A stretch of DNA of 64,000 nucleotides from Devosia sp. 67-54 (GTDB lineage Bacteria > Pseudomonadota > Alphaproteobacteria > Rhizobiales > Devosiaceae). Of this stretch, positions 24,891-33,655 are shown in pieces. The translations under genes were made by a program, and so were the position numbers. The first letter of the stretch is position 1; every line of letters starts with the position of its first letter. The notes below the pieces were generated by a model that was given only the letters and a program-made list of their open reading frames with translations, searched no databases and was not told the DNA's origin. The DNA lies in the NCBI RefSeq assembly GCF_001899075.1, contig NZ_MKVA01000003.1, positions 186,001 through 250,000 on the forward strand, written 5' to 3'.

Positions 24891-25307
24891 CTACGGCGCG
24901 AGCGAGAACCGCACCGGCTGCGCGCCTTTCCATAACACCAGCTCGCCGAGCGCGCGCAGCGTGTCCAGCCCGTTCTCGATGGTGATGAAATGGTTGCCCG
25001 CCAATTGGCCCATCTTCGAGGAGAAATCCACCGCGCCATAGGCAAGGATGATCTCGGTCTCGCTGATGCCACCGGGATACAGCAGAATCTGACCCGGTGC
25101 CGGATGGCTGGTATGGTTCTCATAGCCGACGCCGAAATTGCGGTCGCCGAGCGGCACCCAGACGCCTTCGCCACTCCAGCGGACATGGATGAGCTGGCTT
25201 TCGAACGGCATTGCGGCAGCAAACGCGGCGCATGTCTTGGGAGCGGCAGTGGTCTCCAGCCGCGCACCGTAGGTGTAGGGGCCGGCGGTGATGATGATCT
25301 GTGTCAT
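24891..25307 (-). CDS. DUF3830 family protein (cyclophilin-like fold)
   Basis: This 138-residue protein resembles DUF3830, a small cyclophilin-like family often found beside transporters and amino-acid or amide-degrading enzymes. Visible features are the strand pattern, AAMPFESQLIHVRWSGEGVW, and HPAPGQILLYPGG typical of this family. It is the third gene of a leftward operon after the dihydrodipicolinate-synthase-like and the fused dehydrogenase genes. The role is unknown. It may bind or isomerise the pathway substrate. Confidence 0.7.
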   Translation of the reverse strand: MTQIIITAGPYTYGARLETTAAPKTCAAFAAAMPFESQLIHVRWSGEGVWVPLGDRNFGVGYENHTSHPAPGQILLYPGGISETEIILAYGAVDFSSKMGQLAGNHFITIENGLDTLRALGELVLWKGAQPVRFSLAP

Positions 25308-25341
25308 GGAACGGCCTTTGCGAGGAGTCGGAAGCGGAAAG

Positions 25342-28218
25342 CTAGAAGCGGTCGAGGTTGAAGGCGGCGAGGTCGGGAGCGGTACGGCCAGTCAGGACGA
25401 GGGTAGCGGCCTCCTGTCCCATCAGCGGCCCCAGGGTGAAGCCGTTGGCAGTGGCGGCCACGACGACGTGCGGGTGACCGGGCAGCGCCGACAACAACGG
25501 CGCTCCGTCGATGTCGATGTTCATCGCCGCCCAGCTTCGCACCAGGGATAGTCCGGCCAGCGCGGGAACCGTCCGGCGGGCGACCCAGAGATTGCCCTCG
25601 ATGCTGTCGGGCAGCACCTGCGGTTGGCCGCTCGCTGCGGTCTCGGCGGTCCACGCGCCGCCGATCAGCACGGTGCCGTTCGCGGTCTGCTTCATCGTCA
25701 GATGCCGGTCCGCATGTGCGAGCAGGCAGGGAAGTATCGGCGCCACCGGTTCGGTGACCAGCATCTGCAAGGGCGCCCCCCGGATCGGCAGGTCGATGCC
25801 CAGATGTTGCCCCAGGGCCGCGCTCCACCCGCCCGCAGCAATGATCACGCGCGCCGCCGTGATGGCGCCGCGGCTCGTTTCAACGCGATAGGATGTGCCT
25901 TCTGCCGCAATGCCGGTGACGCGGGCCAGCGTTTCGATCGCGGCTCCCGCGTCGCGCGCGGCGCGCGCCAGGGCAAGGGTCGCGGGAAGCGGGTTGATCT
26001 TGCCTTCGCCCGGACACCAGGCGCCGGCAACGATATCAGGTGACAGATGCGGGACCAGGGCATGGACCGCGGCCTGGTCCAGCACCTCGGTCTGGATGCC
26101 CACGGTTGCTTCGGCTGCCGCCTTGCGCGTTAGAAAGTCGATCTGGGCGGGGTTCTCGGCAACCATCAATCCGCCGGTCACCTGCATCTCGAAGTCCGCG
26201 TTCAGGCGCGTTTCGAGCGCCTCCCACAAGGCGATCGAGCGCTTCTGCAGGGCCAGCGTCCGCAGCGCGGCCGAGCCCCCCGCGAAAGCCTTGGCCCCGA
26301 AATCCCAGGACAGCAATTGCAGGTGCAGGCTGCCGGCATTACCGCCTGACGCCTCGGCGCCGACCCGGCCCTGATCGACCACGACCACGCTGGCGCCGCG
26401 CTGCGCGGCCTCGAATGCCGCAGCGAGGCCGGTGACCCCGGCACCGACGATGACGAGGTCGGCCTGCGTGACCCGCAACGGCGAGGGATCGGCGAGGAAA
26501 GGACGAGCGGCCGGGCGGCTTTCGCGGTGGCCCGCCCATTCCGGCTTTTCGACCGTCACCTCGGCCAGTGGCAAAGGCCTGACGGGCAGTTGCGGAGCGA
26601 ACAGCATCGCCGCATCCATCTCGCATCCGGCGGTGTCCAGCAGGGCCAGCGCCGGCCGCGTGCAATAGCGTCCCTGACAGCGCCCCATCCCCAGCCGGGT
26701 AGCGCGCTTGATTGCGCCGAGGTCGCGCGCGCCCCCCGCGATGGCGCCGCGCACCTGCGCCGCGTTGATGCCTTCGCAGCGGCAGATCGTCAGGTCGTCG
26801 GCGGCCTGCGTCATGGCGCGCGGTGGCGCCCGATATAGCTGCCAGAGCGCAGCCTGGAACCGCTGCACGCGCGCCACCCGGCGCTGCGGCGACCTGCCGG
26901 TGGGTGATGTTTGCCCCAGCCACGCGGCAGCCGAGCGGGCGGCGATCTCACCCTGCAGCAATGCCGATTGTGCACCGCCAAGGCCTCCGGCGTCGCCCGC
27001 AATCCACAATCCCGGCACCGGCGTTGCACAATCGGCAGCCCGGCGCGGCCTTGGCACGTTGTCGACGAGATCGACCGGGCACCCCAGCAGCCGCGCCAAT
27101 TCGGCCTGCGGCGCGAACCCTTCGCCCATGCACAGCGCATCGGTTTCGATCGTTCTGGTTGCCTCGCCCGAAATCTCCTGCAGATGCACCGCCAGCGGCG
27201 GGCCGGCGTCGATGCGGCGGATTTGCCATCCCTGCAGAACGGGTATCCGGGCCAGTGCAAGACGGGCCCGATAGGCGAGGCCCCGCGCCACGAGTGCGGG
27301 ATCGGCCAGCGCCGCGCGCGCCAGCGCGGCGCTCATTTGCGGCCGAGCGCGTTCGGCAACGCCCGACAGCGTCCCGCCCAGCGCCAGCAGCTCCGCCGCC
27401 AATTGCAGGCCCAGCGGTCCGTTCCCGGCGATCAGCGTTCGTCGCCCCGGGGCGACGCCGTAGCGCCTGACCAGTGTCTGCCCGGCGCCGATCGTCATCA
27501 CCCCTGGCAAGTTCCAGCCTGGGACCAGCGCCGGCAGCTCATAGGCCCCCGTGGCGAGGATCACCGCGCGCGCGGTGACGTGCAGGCGACCCGACGGACC
27601 GAGGGCGCGAACCTGGAATTGGCCGTCTTGCGCACGGCGGGCAAACCAGACCGTGTGGCCGCTGCGGACATCCACCCCCGCGGCGCGGGCGCGCAAGGCA
27701 TCGCCGGCGCGGTGCTGGGCATCGGCACGATCGGCGTGGCGGGACGTGGCCGTTCGTGGCTTGAAATACTGTCCCCCTAAGGCGTCGCGCTCGTCGAGCA
27801 CCAGCACGTCCACGCCCAGATCGCGGCAGGAAATGGCGGCCGCCAATCCGGCGGGGCCGGCTCCGATCACCAGGACGACCGTCGTAATGGTGGTTTCGGG
27901 CGCCGGCCCGTCCATCGATCGGAGAGGCGGTCCCGCAAAGCGAATGTCATTCTGGCTGCTGACCTCCATGCCGTCGCGAACATGGGTCATGCAGGCGCGT
28001 TGCGAGCGCCGTCCGTCGATCTCGACCAGGCAGTCCTGGCAGGCTCCCATGCCGCAGAAAATGCCGCTGGCGTTGCCGGATGCGGTGCGGTGCAACTGGG
28101 TGAACCCGGCCTCGGCAAGGGCCGCCGCCACGCTGTCGCCGGGACGAGCGACAATTTCGTGCCCGTCGAAACGTAGTCGTACGGGAAGGGATGGTGCGTC
28201 TGTCCGGCGCGACGTCAT
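25342..28218 (-). CDS. Three-part fused amine/opine-type dehydrogenase (HcnA-HcnB-HcnC-like)
   Basis: This 958-residue protein joins modules that are usually separate subunits of D-hydroxyproline, opine or glycine (HCN) dehydrogenases. Residues about 1-95 form a plant-type [2Fe-2S] domain (CGMGACQDC plus a later Cys). Residues 110-470 form a pyridine-nucleotide-disulfide-type FAD protein (VIGAGPAGLAA). Residues about 480-530 carry a BFD-like [2Fe-2S] motif (ICRCEG...GRCQGRYC). From about 590 to the end is a DAO-family FAD domain (VIVGAGVTGLAAA). The predicted reaction is oxidation of a secondary or D-amino acid, with electrons passed inside one chain. It overlaps the dihydrodipicolinate-synthase-like gene by four bases. 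Confidence 0.85.
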   Translation of the reverse strand: MTSRRTDAPSLPVRLRFDGHEIVARPGDSVAAALAEAGFTQLHRTASGNASGIFCGMGACQDCLVEIDGRRSQRACMTHVRDGMEVSSQNDIRFAGPPLRSMDGPAPETTITTVVLVIGAGPAGLAAAISCRDLGVDVLVLDERDALGGQYFKPRTATSRHADRADAQHRAGDALRARAAGVDVRSGHTVWFARRAQDGQFQVRALGPSGRLHVTARAVILATGAYELPALVPGWNLPGVMTIGAGQTLVRRYGVAPGRRTLIAGNGPLGLQLAAELLALGGTLSGVAERARPQMSAALARAALADPALVARGLAYRARLALARIPVLQGWQIRRIDAGPPLAVHLQEISGEATRTIETDALCMGEGFAPQAELARLLGCPVDLVDNVPRPRRAADCATPVPGLWIAGDAGGLGGAQSALLQGEIAARSAAAWLGQTSPTGRSPQRRVARVQRFQAALWQLYRAPPRAMTQAADDLTICRCEGINAAQVRGAIAGGARDLGAIKRATRLGMGRCQGRYCTRPALALLDTAGCEMDAAMLFAPQLPVRPLPLAEVTVEKPEWAGHRESRPAARPFLADPSPLRVTQADLVIVGAGVTGLAAAFEAAQRGASVVVVDQGRVGAEASGGNAGSLHLQLLSWDFGAKAFAGGSAALRTLALQKRSIALWEALETRLNADFEMQVTGGLMVAENPAQIDFLTRKAAAEATVGIQTEVLDQAAVHALVPHLSPDIVAGAWCPGEGKINPLPATLALARAARDAGAAIETLARVTGIAAEGTSYRVETSRGAITAARVIIAAGGWSAALGQHLGIDLPIRGAPLQMLVTEPVAPILPCLLAHADRHLTMKQTANGTVLIGGAWTAETAASGQPQVLPDSIEGNLWVARRTVPALAGLSLVRSWAAMNIDIDGAPLLSALPGHPHVVVAATANGFTLGPLMGQEAATLVLTGRTAPDLAAFNLDRF

Positions 28219-29108
28219 GTCGTCCGCGTCGGCGCCAGGCCCGCGGCCTCAAGCGCGCGAACCACCGAATCCATCTCGGCCGGCGGCGTCGGCAGCCGTG
28301 GCGGGCGCGGATTGCCCACCGGATGCCCCAGCATCGCCAGCGCCGTCTTGGTCGCCGAAACGTAGCGATGCTCGCCCACCAGCCGGATCACTGGCAGGGC
28401 CTGCTGATACAATGCGCGCGCGCCGGCAATGTCGCCGGCGTCGCTCAACTCGAACAGGCGGGCGAATTCGCGCGGCATGATGTTCGAGCCGACCGCGACC
28501 CAGCCCTGGGCCCCATTCATGAACGACTCGAAGCCCATGATGCCGCCGAATACCGTCATGCGTCCGTCGCACAGATCGAGGATGTCGCGCACCCGGGTTA
28601 CATCCATCGTCGATTCCTTGATGTAGGAGATGCCTTCGATGGTGGAGAGGCGCGCGACGATGGGGGGCGTGAGGTCGACATTGGCGGTCGCCGGGTTGTT
28701 GTAGAGCATGATCGGCACCGAGATCGCCGCTGCGATTCGCCGATAGTGCTCGAAGAGTTCGTCCTCCGTCGGGGTCGAATAATAGGGCGGAATGACCATG
28801 ACGCCGTCGGCGCCCAGCGCCTCCGCCTGCTGCGAATAGCGGATCGCGTCGTCGGTGTTTTCCGCTCCGGTGCCGATCAGGACTGGCACCCGGCCCGCCA
28901 CGGAGTCGATGACGCAACGCGCCACGGATACACGCTCCAGCTCGGTCATCGACAGGAATTCGCCGGTTGAGCCCAGCGGGATCAGGCCGTGAATTCCCTG
29001 CCCCACCTGCCAGTCCGTATAGGCAGCCATTTTTTCCAGATCGACCCGGCCTTTTGCGTCGAACGCGGTGACCATGACGGAGTAGGTGCCACGGAATTTT
29101 CTGGCCAT
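28215..29108 (-). CDS. Dihydrodipicolinate synthase family aldolase/deaminase
   Basis: This 297-residue Schiff-base aldolase is of the DapA/NanA superfamily. It shows GSTGEFLSM (carboxylate-binding loop), the YYSTPTEDE region and GISYIKEST with the catalytic Lys. The start at 29108 is fixed by AAGGAG upstream. An in-frame start at 29189 adds a poor leader. Because it is coupled to a fused D-hydroxyproline/opine-type dehydrogenase, a likely role is 1-pyrroline-4-hydroxy-2-carboxylate deaminase or another catabolic keto-acid step rather than lysine synthesis (inference). Hydroxyproline epimerase is not in the window. Confidence 0.85.
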   Translation of the reverse strand: MARKFRGTYSVMVTAFDAKGRVDLEKMAAYTDWQVGQGIHGLIPLGSTGEFLSMTELERVSVARCVIDSVAGRVPVLIGTGAENTDDAIRYSQQAEALGADGVMVIPPYYSTPTEDELFEHYRRIAAAISVPIMLYNNPATANVDLTPPIVARLSTIEGISYIKESTMDVTRVRDILDLCDGRMTVFGGIMGFESFMNGAQGWVAVGSNIMPREFARLFELSDAGDIAGARALYQQALPVIRLVGEHRYVSATKTALAMLGHPVGNPRPPRLPTPPAEMDSVVRALEAAGLAPTRTT

Positions 29109-29297
29109 CGGCCGGACTCCTTGCAGACAAGAAAGCACTGCGCTGCTGCAGGTCAGTGCTCGAAATGTAGTTGGGTAGAACCGGACCAAGTCGGTACCAG
29201 TCAGAATATTGTCAGCGCCAAATCTACCCGGCGCAGCCTGGCAGAATGCCCTGTGTCTCTCCCCGCCCTCCGAAGCAGCTCAGCCGCCGCCCTCCGC

Positions 29298-29305
29298 TGT
29301 ATACA
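29298..29305. promoter_or_regulatory. TGTATACA palindrome, candidate GntR operator
   Basis: This perfect 8-bp palindrome lies about 190 bases upstream of the dihydrodipicolinate-synthase-like gene. GTATAC cores are known in operators of several FCD-type GntR proteins. A related site lies at 29372 and a longer one at 30619. Confidence 0.45.
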
Positions 29306-29371
29306 AATAGGCTCGGTTAGCGTCGGAATATGAAGTCACCGCCATGCTGACCTCAGGTTCTCCGATGTCGT

Positions 29372-29381
29372 CGGTATACAG
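29372..29381. promoter_or_regulatory. CGGTATACAG, second GTATAC-centred site
   Basis: This imperfect palindrome around GTATAC lies 74 bases from the first copy and 188 bases before the chosen gntR start. It is probably bound by the same regulator. Confidence 0.4.
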
Positions 29382-29568
29382 AAGCTTCCGATTCCATTGC
29401 AACCCGATTCGCGTAGGGCGAATGCCGCGCGCGTCTCGGCGCGGCTATTTTCGCACGACAACCGGGGCTCATAGGTCCGCGGGCGGCCAATCTGGATCGG
29501 GGCGCTTGCGTCGGTTTGCGCGGCAATGCAATTACAGAAGGGTATCTTACTCGCTAACCGGTTTGGCA

Positions 29569-30255
29569 ATGAACCAATCACGACCACGCAGATCGTCGGA
29601 AGAATGGGTCGGTCCAAAAGCTCAGGCGGCGCCGCGGCGGTTGTCCGACATTGCCTACGACACGCTGTCCCTGGCGATCCGCGAGCGAAAGCTGCGAGCT
29701 GGCGAAGTGATCGTCGAACAATATCTCGCCGAGAGTCTCGGCTTGTCGCGCACGCCGCTGAGGCAGGCACTGCAGCGCCTCGAAATCGAGGGTCAACTGG
29801 TCAAGTCCGGTGGACGGTCCTTCAAGATCAGGCAGGTCAGCACCGACGAGTATCTACAGAGCCTGAAAGTACGTGAGATGCTGGAGCCCGAGGCGGCAGC
29901 GCTGGCGACTGATCGGTTGGATCGCGGCGCAATTGCCGCCGCGCGCGCGGCGCTGTGGGGGCTGAGCAGCCAGCGTCCCTATGATGTGATTGCCCACTGG
30001 AAGGCCGACGACGCGCTGCATCATCTCTTCATCGACAATTGCGGCAATCAGGTCATGTCGCGGTCGTTGCGCGCGCTTCGCGTCACGACACAATTGTTCG
30101 AGATCGAGCGACTGACGGACCGGCTCGATCCAGACTCGCGGGGCCACGATCTGATCCTGGACGCGCTGGAAGCTCGCGACAGTAAGGCCGCCCGTCGCGC
30201 CGTTACGCAGCACATTCGTGCGCTGATCAAGTTCGCTACCGCGACGTTGTCCTGA
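29569..30255 (+). CDS. GntR-family regulator, FCD subfamily
   Basis: This 228-residue regulator is divergent from the dehydrogenase operon. The winged helix is at residues about 23-85 (VEQYLAESLGLSRTPLRQAL), and the FCD domain follows with metal-type residues in DDALHHLF, SRGHDLIL and VTQHIRAL. The ATG at 29569 is chosen because the in-frame sequence before it (from 29344) is arginine-rich with no domain and covers a GTATAC site. The ribosome-binding site is weak. It probably represses the flanking catabolic and uptake genes through the GTATAC palindromes (inference). Confidence 0.82.
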   Translation: MNQSRPRRSSEEWVGPKAQAAPRRLSDIAYDTLSLAIRERKLRAGEVIVEQYLAESLGLSRTPLRQALQRLEIEGQLVKSGGRSFKIRQVSTDEYLQSLKVREMLEPEAAALATDRLDRGAIAAARAALWGLSSQRPYDVIAHWKADDALHHLFIDNCGNQVMSRSLRALRVTTQLFEIERLTDRLDPDSRGHDLILDALEARDSKAARRAVTQHIRALIKFATATLS

Positions 30256-30645
30256 CCGTTGCATGCCCGCAGCATCCGGGTCGCGAGGTGCTGGAACAAA
30301 CCTCAAAGACGATCTGCCTCGTTCCGTCGCGCGTCGCCGCGAAGGTCTTCGCGATAGGTGAAGCGGGATCGGATCGCCCAGCGCTCTGTGCACCTTGCGG
30401 CACGTTGCGCATCTGGCGCCACGTGCCGCTCACGGTGCTCGCAATGGCGCTGACGGAGCGATAGTCAACCCCAGTCGGTCCGTTTCGGCAGAACAATTAT
30501 CGTGTTATTACAGAATGTTACGAAAGGGCACGTCCTCTTGCGACGGCGCTGGCTGAATCTATTTGGTCGCAGCGCGTGGGCGCTTGACTCGGGAGGACGC
30601 TCGTGAAACCGTCTCCAAACGGTATACCGTACGGGAGCAGACGGG
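30256..30645. other. Gene-free stretch before the M20 hydrolase
   Basis: About 390 bases hold no supportable gene. The first half is featureless. An AT-richer patch near 30490-30530 may hold a promoter, and the 12-bp palindrome at 30619 lies just before the next gene. Confidence 0.45.
30619..30630. promoter_or_regulatory. ACGGTATACCGT perfect palindrome before the M20 hydrolase
   Basis: This 12-bp perfect inverted repeat has the same GTATAC core as the two sites near gntR. It lies 15 bases before the ATG at 30646, close to the ribosome-binding site, where a bound repressor would block transcription. Confidence 0.5.
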
Positions 30646-31908
30646 ATGACGATTCAGGTTCGAGATGTCGTGGCACGGGTCCATGGCGACGCTGACGAAA
30701 CCCTCGATCTGCTGCGGCGCGTGGTGGCTATCCCCAGTGTCACCGGCAATACCGCCGCGATGCATGAGTTCCTTGCGAGCGAGCTTCGGCATCTCGGCTT
30801 TAGCGTGGACGACGTTCCGAGCAATCCCGACGACGTACGCGATACGCCGGAGTTTTCGCCGCCAACGCGCAAGACGTCTGGCGGCGGCATGGTGGCTCAT
30901 AAGCCCGGCCAGCGCGGGCTCATGCTTTTTGCTCACTCGGATACCTGCGATCCTGCCGAGCAGGGGGCGTGGACTGCCGACCCGCTGGTGCTGACCGCCG
31001 ACGGCCGGGGCCGGGTCGCGGGCATCGGGGTTGCTGACTGCAAGGCCGGCGTAGTCGCCATTGTCGCGGCGCTTCGAGCGATCGAGCGCAGTGGACTGGT
31101 CTTGCGCAAAGCTCCCGCCGTCGTGATCGCCGAAGCCAAGACCGGCGGCTTCACCGGAATGTTCCAGTCCGTGCGCCAGGCCGGCAAGAGCGAGGGCGCG
31201 CTCTACTGCCATCCCGGCGAGGTTGGGGACGGAATGGGGCGCATCAAGGTTGCGACGCGTGGGGTCCTGTCGTTCCGCATCGAGGTCGCGGGCCGCACGC
31301 CCGTGCCGCTGGAATCGTCGGCACGAAGCGCCGATCCGCGCCAGGGCGAGAACGCTCTTGTTCACGGCGCCAATATCGTCGCCGCCATCGTGCAATGGGC
31401 AGACACGCAGCCCAAGCTCATCTGCTCGGTAAACAGCATCAAGGCCGGTCGTGACGCCATCGAGGTTCCCGACATCTGCGTCATGGAGGGCACCTGCTGG
31501 TATACTGAAGGGTCGATTGACTCGGTCATCGCGGGGCTGCGAGGAGCTGTCGCGCGTGCCGCGTCCGCCAGTCCGTGGCTGCAGCAGCATATGCCGGCGG
31601 TCGAGCTCATCGGCGTGCGGTCCAACCCGGCAAGCTGCGAGGGCTCGGAGTTTGCCCGCGTGGTGCAGGATGCCGTTGCCACGGTCACTGGCACGACGCC
31701 GGAGCCGTATGGCTGGCACAGCGCCAGCGACATCCGCTTCCCCATGCGCCATGCCGACACGCCGACGGTCGGCATCGGATCCGTTGCGGGCAATTTTGGC
31801 CGCTCCGACGAATGGCTGGATGTCGATGACTTCATGCGGATGGTCGAAGTCATCGCTCGCGTTCTGGTGAGCTGGGACGAGAAAACCGCGCCTTCTGCCG
31901 CCACCTGA
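30646..31908 (+). CDS. M20-family metallohydrolase (ArgE/DapE/CPG2-like) with altered metal ligands
   Basis: This 420-residue protein of the M20 amidohydrolase/peptidase family typically removes acyl groups from amino acids or cleaves peptides. His97 and Asp99 (FAHSDT) and Asp131 (GVADCKAG) match one metal site and the bridging Asp. The usual Glu-Glu pair reads Glu163-Ala164 (AEAKTGG). The late His that normally precedes the DEW motif is Gly385 (NFGRSDEW). In carboxypeptidase G2 these two lost residues bind the same zinc. It could be mononuclear, have another activity, or be inactive. It leads the amino-acid ABC transporter operon. Confidence 0.8.
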   Translation: MTIQVRDVVARVHGDADETLDLLRRVVAIPSVTGNTAAMHEFLASELRHLGFSVDDVPSNPDDVRDTPEFSPPTRKTSGGGMVAHKPGQRGLMLFAHSDTCDPAEQGAWTADPLVLTADGRGRVAGIGVADCKAGVVAIVAALRAIERSGLVLRKAPAVVIAEAKTGGFTGMFQSVRQAGKSEGALYCHPGEVGDGMGRIKVATRGVLSFRIEVAGRTPVPLESSARSADPRQGENALVHGANIVAAIVQWADTQPKLICSVNSIKAGRDAIEVPDICVMEGTCWYTEGSIDSVIAGLRGAVARAASASPWLQQHMPAVELIGVRSNPASCEGSEFARVVQDAVATVTGTTPEPYGWHSASDIRFPMRHADTPTVGIGSVAGNFGRSDEWLDVDDFMRMVEVIARVLVSWDEKTAPSAAT

Positions 31909-31944
31909 CTGGAGATCCGACTTACGACCTGAAGGAGGCGGAGG

Positions 31945-32883
31945 GTGGCTTACGCACGTTCCTTCAGACCCAGCAACCTTCCAACCCACGGTGAAAGACA
32001 AGACATGTCCAGAAACTCCATTCGACGGGCTGCACTCACCCTCTCGTCAGTTGCGCTGCTGCTCGCGGCGGCGGCCTTCGGGACGAGCCCCACGCTCGCC
32101 GCCGGCACGGAAACGGCCGCCGGCAAGAAATGCGTGGAAGTCCCCGCGTCCTCATTGGTCAAGCCAGGCACGCTCACTGTCGTCACCAACGCCGCGAGCT
32201 ACCCGAGCTCCTACGTCGACCAGGACGGCAAGATCGTCGGCGTTCGCGCCGAGATGGCCAAAATGATCGCCGACGGACTGTGCCTCGATCTGGAAATGAT
32301 CAATTCGCCGTTCGACACCCACATTCCCGGCCTGCAGAGCAAGCGTTGGGACATCAGCGCCAGCGGCATGGTCTACACGCCGGCGCGGGTGGAGGTCGTC
32401 AAGATGATCCCGGTCGAGGTTCAGGGGGTCGTGGTTTGGGTGACGGCGGGCAATCCGCACAACATCAAGACCGTCGACGACATGGCGGGCCTGCGCGTGG
32501 CGACGGAAGGGCCGGGCTACGAGTTCGACACGACCAACAAGCTCAGCGACGGTCTCGTCGCCGCCGGCAAGAAGCCGTTCGAGGTGCTGGTGTTCGACGA
32601 CAACACGAAAGCGGCCCAGGCGCTCGCCGCAGGTCAGGCCGACGCGCTCATCACCACGGGGCTGCCGCCCTCCGACGGGCGGTTCGAGCTTGCGGGCGAA
32701 CCGCTCAACCAGACGTTCAAATGTCTTGGCCTGAACGACGAGGCCCTCGCCGAGGCCGTCGTCGAGGTCGTCAAGAACCTGCGTCAGGATGGAAGCCTGA
32801 AAGCCCTCCTCGATAAATACGGGTTCACGATGTACCAGGGGGTAACGAAGGTTATCACCGCCGACTCGCCACCCAAGAACTGA
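31945..32883 (+). CDS. Amino-acid ABC transporter substrate-binding protein
   Basis: This periplasmic solute-binding protein belongs to the polar amino-acid family (SBP-3). A signal peptide is clear from MSRNSIRRAALTLSS through the LLLAAAA core to an ALA-type cleavage site. The binding domain follows with VVTNAASYP and YVDQDGKIVGV. Two starts compete: GTG at 31945, with a strong AGGAGG six bases upstream, or ATG at 32005, which gives a normal-length signal peptide but a poor ribosome-binding site. I list the longer form. It works with the permease and ATPase that follow and so delivers an amino acid or derivative. Confidence 0.85.
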   Translation: MAYARSFRPSNLPTHGERQDMSRNSIRRAALTLSSVALLLAAAAFGTSPTLAAGTETAAGKKCVEVPASSLVKPGTLTVVTNAASYPSSYVDQDGKIVGVRAEMAKMIADGLCLDLEMINSPFDTHIPGLQSKRWDISASGMVYTPARVEVVKMIPVEVQGVVVWVTAGNPHNIKTVDDMAGLRVATEGPGYEFDTTNKLSDGLVAAGKKPFEVLVFDDNTKAAQALAAGQADALITTGLPPSDGRFELAGEPLNQTFKCLGLNDEALAEAVVEVVKNLRQDGSLKALLDKYGFTMYQGVTKVITADSPPKN

Positions 32884-32895
32884 CGAGGAACGACG

Positions 32896-33567
32896 ATGTG
32901 GTCTTGGTCGAGCTTTTTCGAGTTCCTGGTCAGCAGGCAGTACGTTTCGGGCGCGTGGACCTCGATCTGGCTCACCTCGGTCTGTCTGATCATGGGCTTG
33001 GCCCTGGCCATCGTGCTCGCGCTGATGCGCATGTCCAACAACCGGGGGCTGCGCTGGCCCTCGGCCTTCTTCACCTGGCTGTTCCGCGGCGTGCCGCTCC
33101 TGGTGACTCTGGTGATCATCTATACCGGCCTGCCGCAGTTCGGAATCCGGCTTGGCCCGCTGGCGGCCGGTATTCTTGGCCTCACGCTCAACGAGGCGGC
33201 CTATCTGTCCGAAATCGTTCGCTCGGGAATATTGTCGGTGCCCAAGGGCCAGTACGAGGCCGCCCGGGCGCTCGGAATGACCCCCGCGCGGGTCATGCGG
33301 GTCGTCGTGTTCCCGCAGGCTTCGCGAATCATCGTGCCGCCGCTGGGCAACGCGGTGAATGGCCTGTTCAAGACGACGACGCTGCTGTCGGTCGTGGCCG
33401 TGAACGAATTGCTGCGCAACGCGCAGTTCGCCATCCAGATCAACTATCGCGTCCTGGAAGGCCTGGTTGCGGCGGCGATCTACTATCTCGTTCTGGTCTC
33501 GATCTGGCAGGTCGTTCAGAACTACATCGAGAACCGGCTCAACCAGAGCTACGTCACCACCTCATGA
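32896..33567 (+). CDS. Polar amino-acid ABC transporter permease (HisM/GlnP-like)
   Basis: This 223-residue inner-membrane permease has about five helices. The family region FRGVPLLVTLVIIYTGLP and the EAA loop (SVPKGQYEAARALGM) are plain. The start ATG at 32896 follows GAGGAACG, 12 bases after the binding-protein stop. Only one permease gene is present, so it probably acts as a homodimer. Many polar amino-acid systems use two different permeases. Confidence 0.9.
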   Translation: MWSWSSFFEFLVSRQYVSGAWTSIWLTSVCLIMGLALAIVLALMRMSNNRGLRWPSAFFTWLFRGVPLLVTLVIIYTGLPQFGIRLGPLAAGILGLTLNEAAYLSEIVRSGILSVPKGQYEAARALGMTPARVMRVVVFPQASRIIVPPLGNAVNGLFKTTTLLSVVAVNELLRNAQFAIQINYRVLEGLVAAAIYYLVLVSIWQVVQNYIENRLNQSYVTTS

Positions 33568-33655
33568 GAAAGGCCAAGACCGTGAGAAAACTGCAGTCGT
33601 CGAAACGCCCGGTCGTTCTTTCGAATGGCGGCGTCATGTGCGGGCGTGACCGGAA

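Larger units (their letters stand above)
29109..29568. other. Divergent control region between the dehydrogenase operon and gntR
   Basis: This stretch has no convincing gene. It holds two GTATAC-centred palindromic sites (29298 and 29372). Long frames that cross it have no family signal or ribosome-binding site. It should contain both divergent promoters. Confidence 0.5.
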
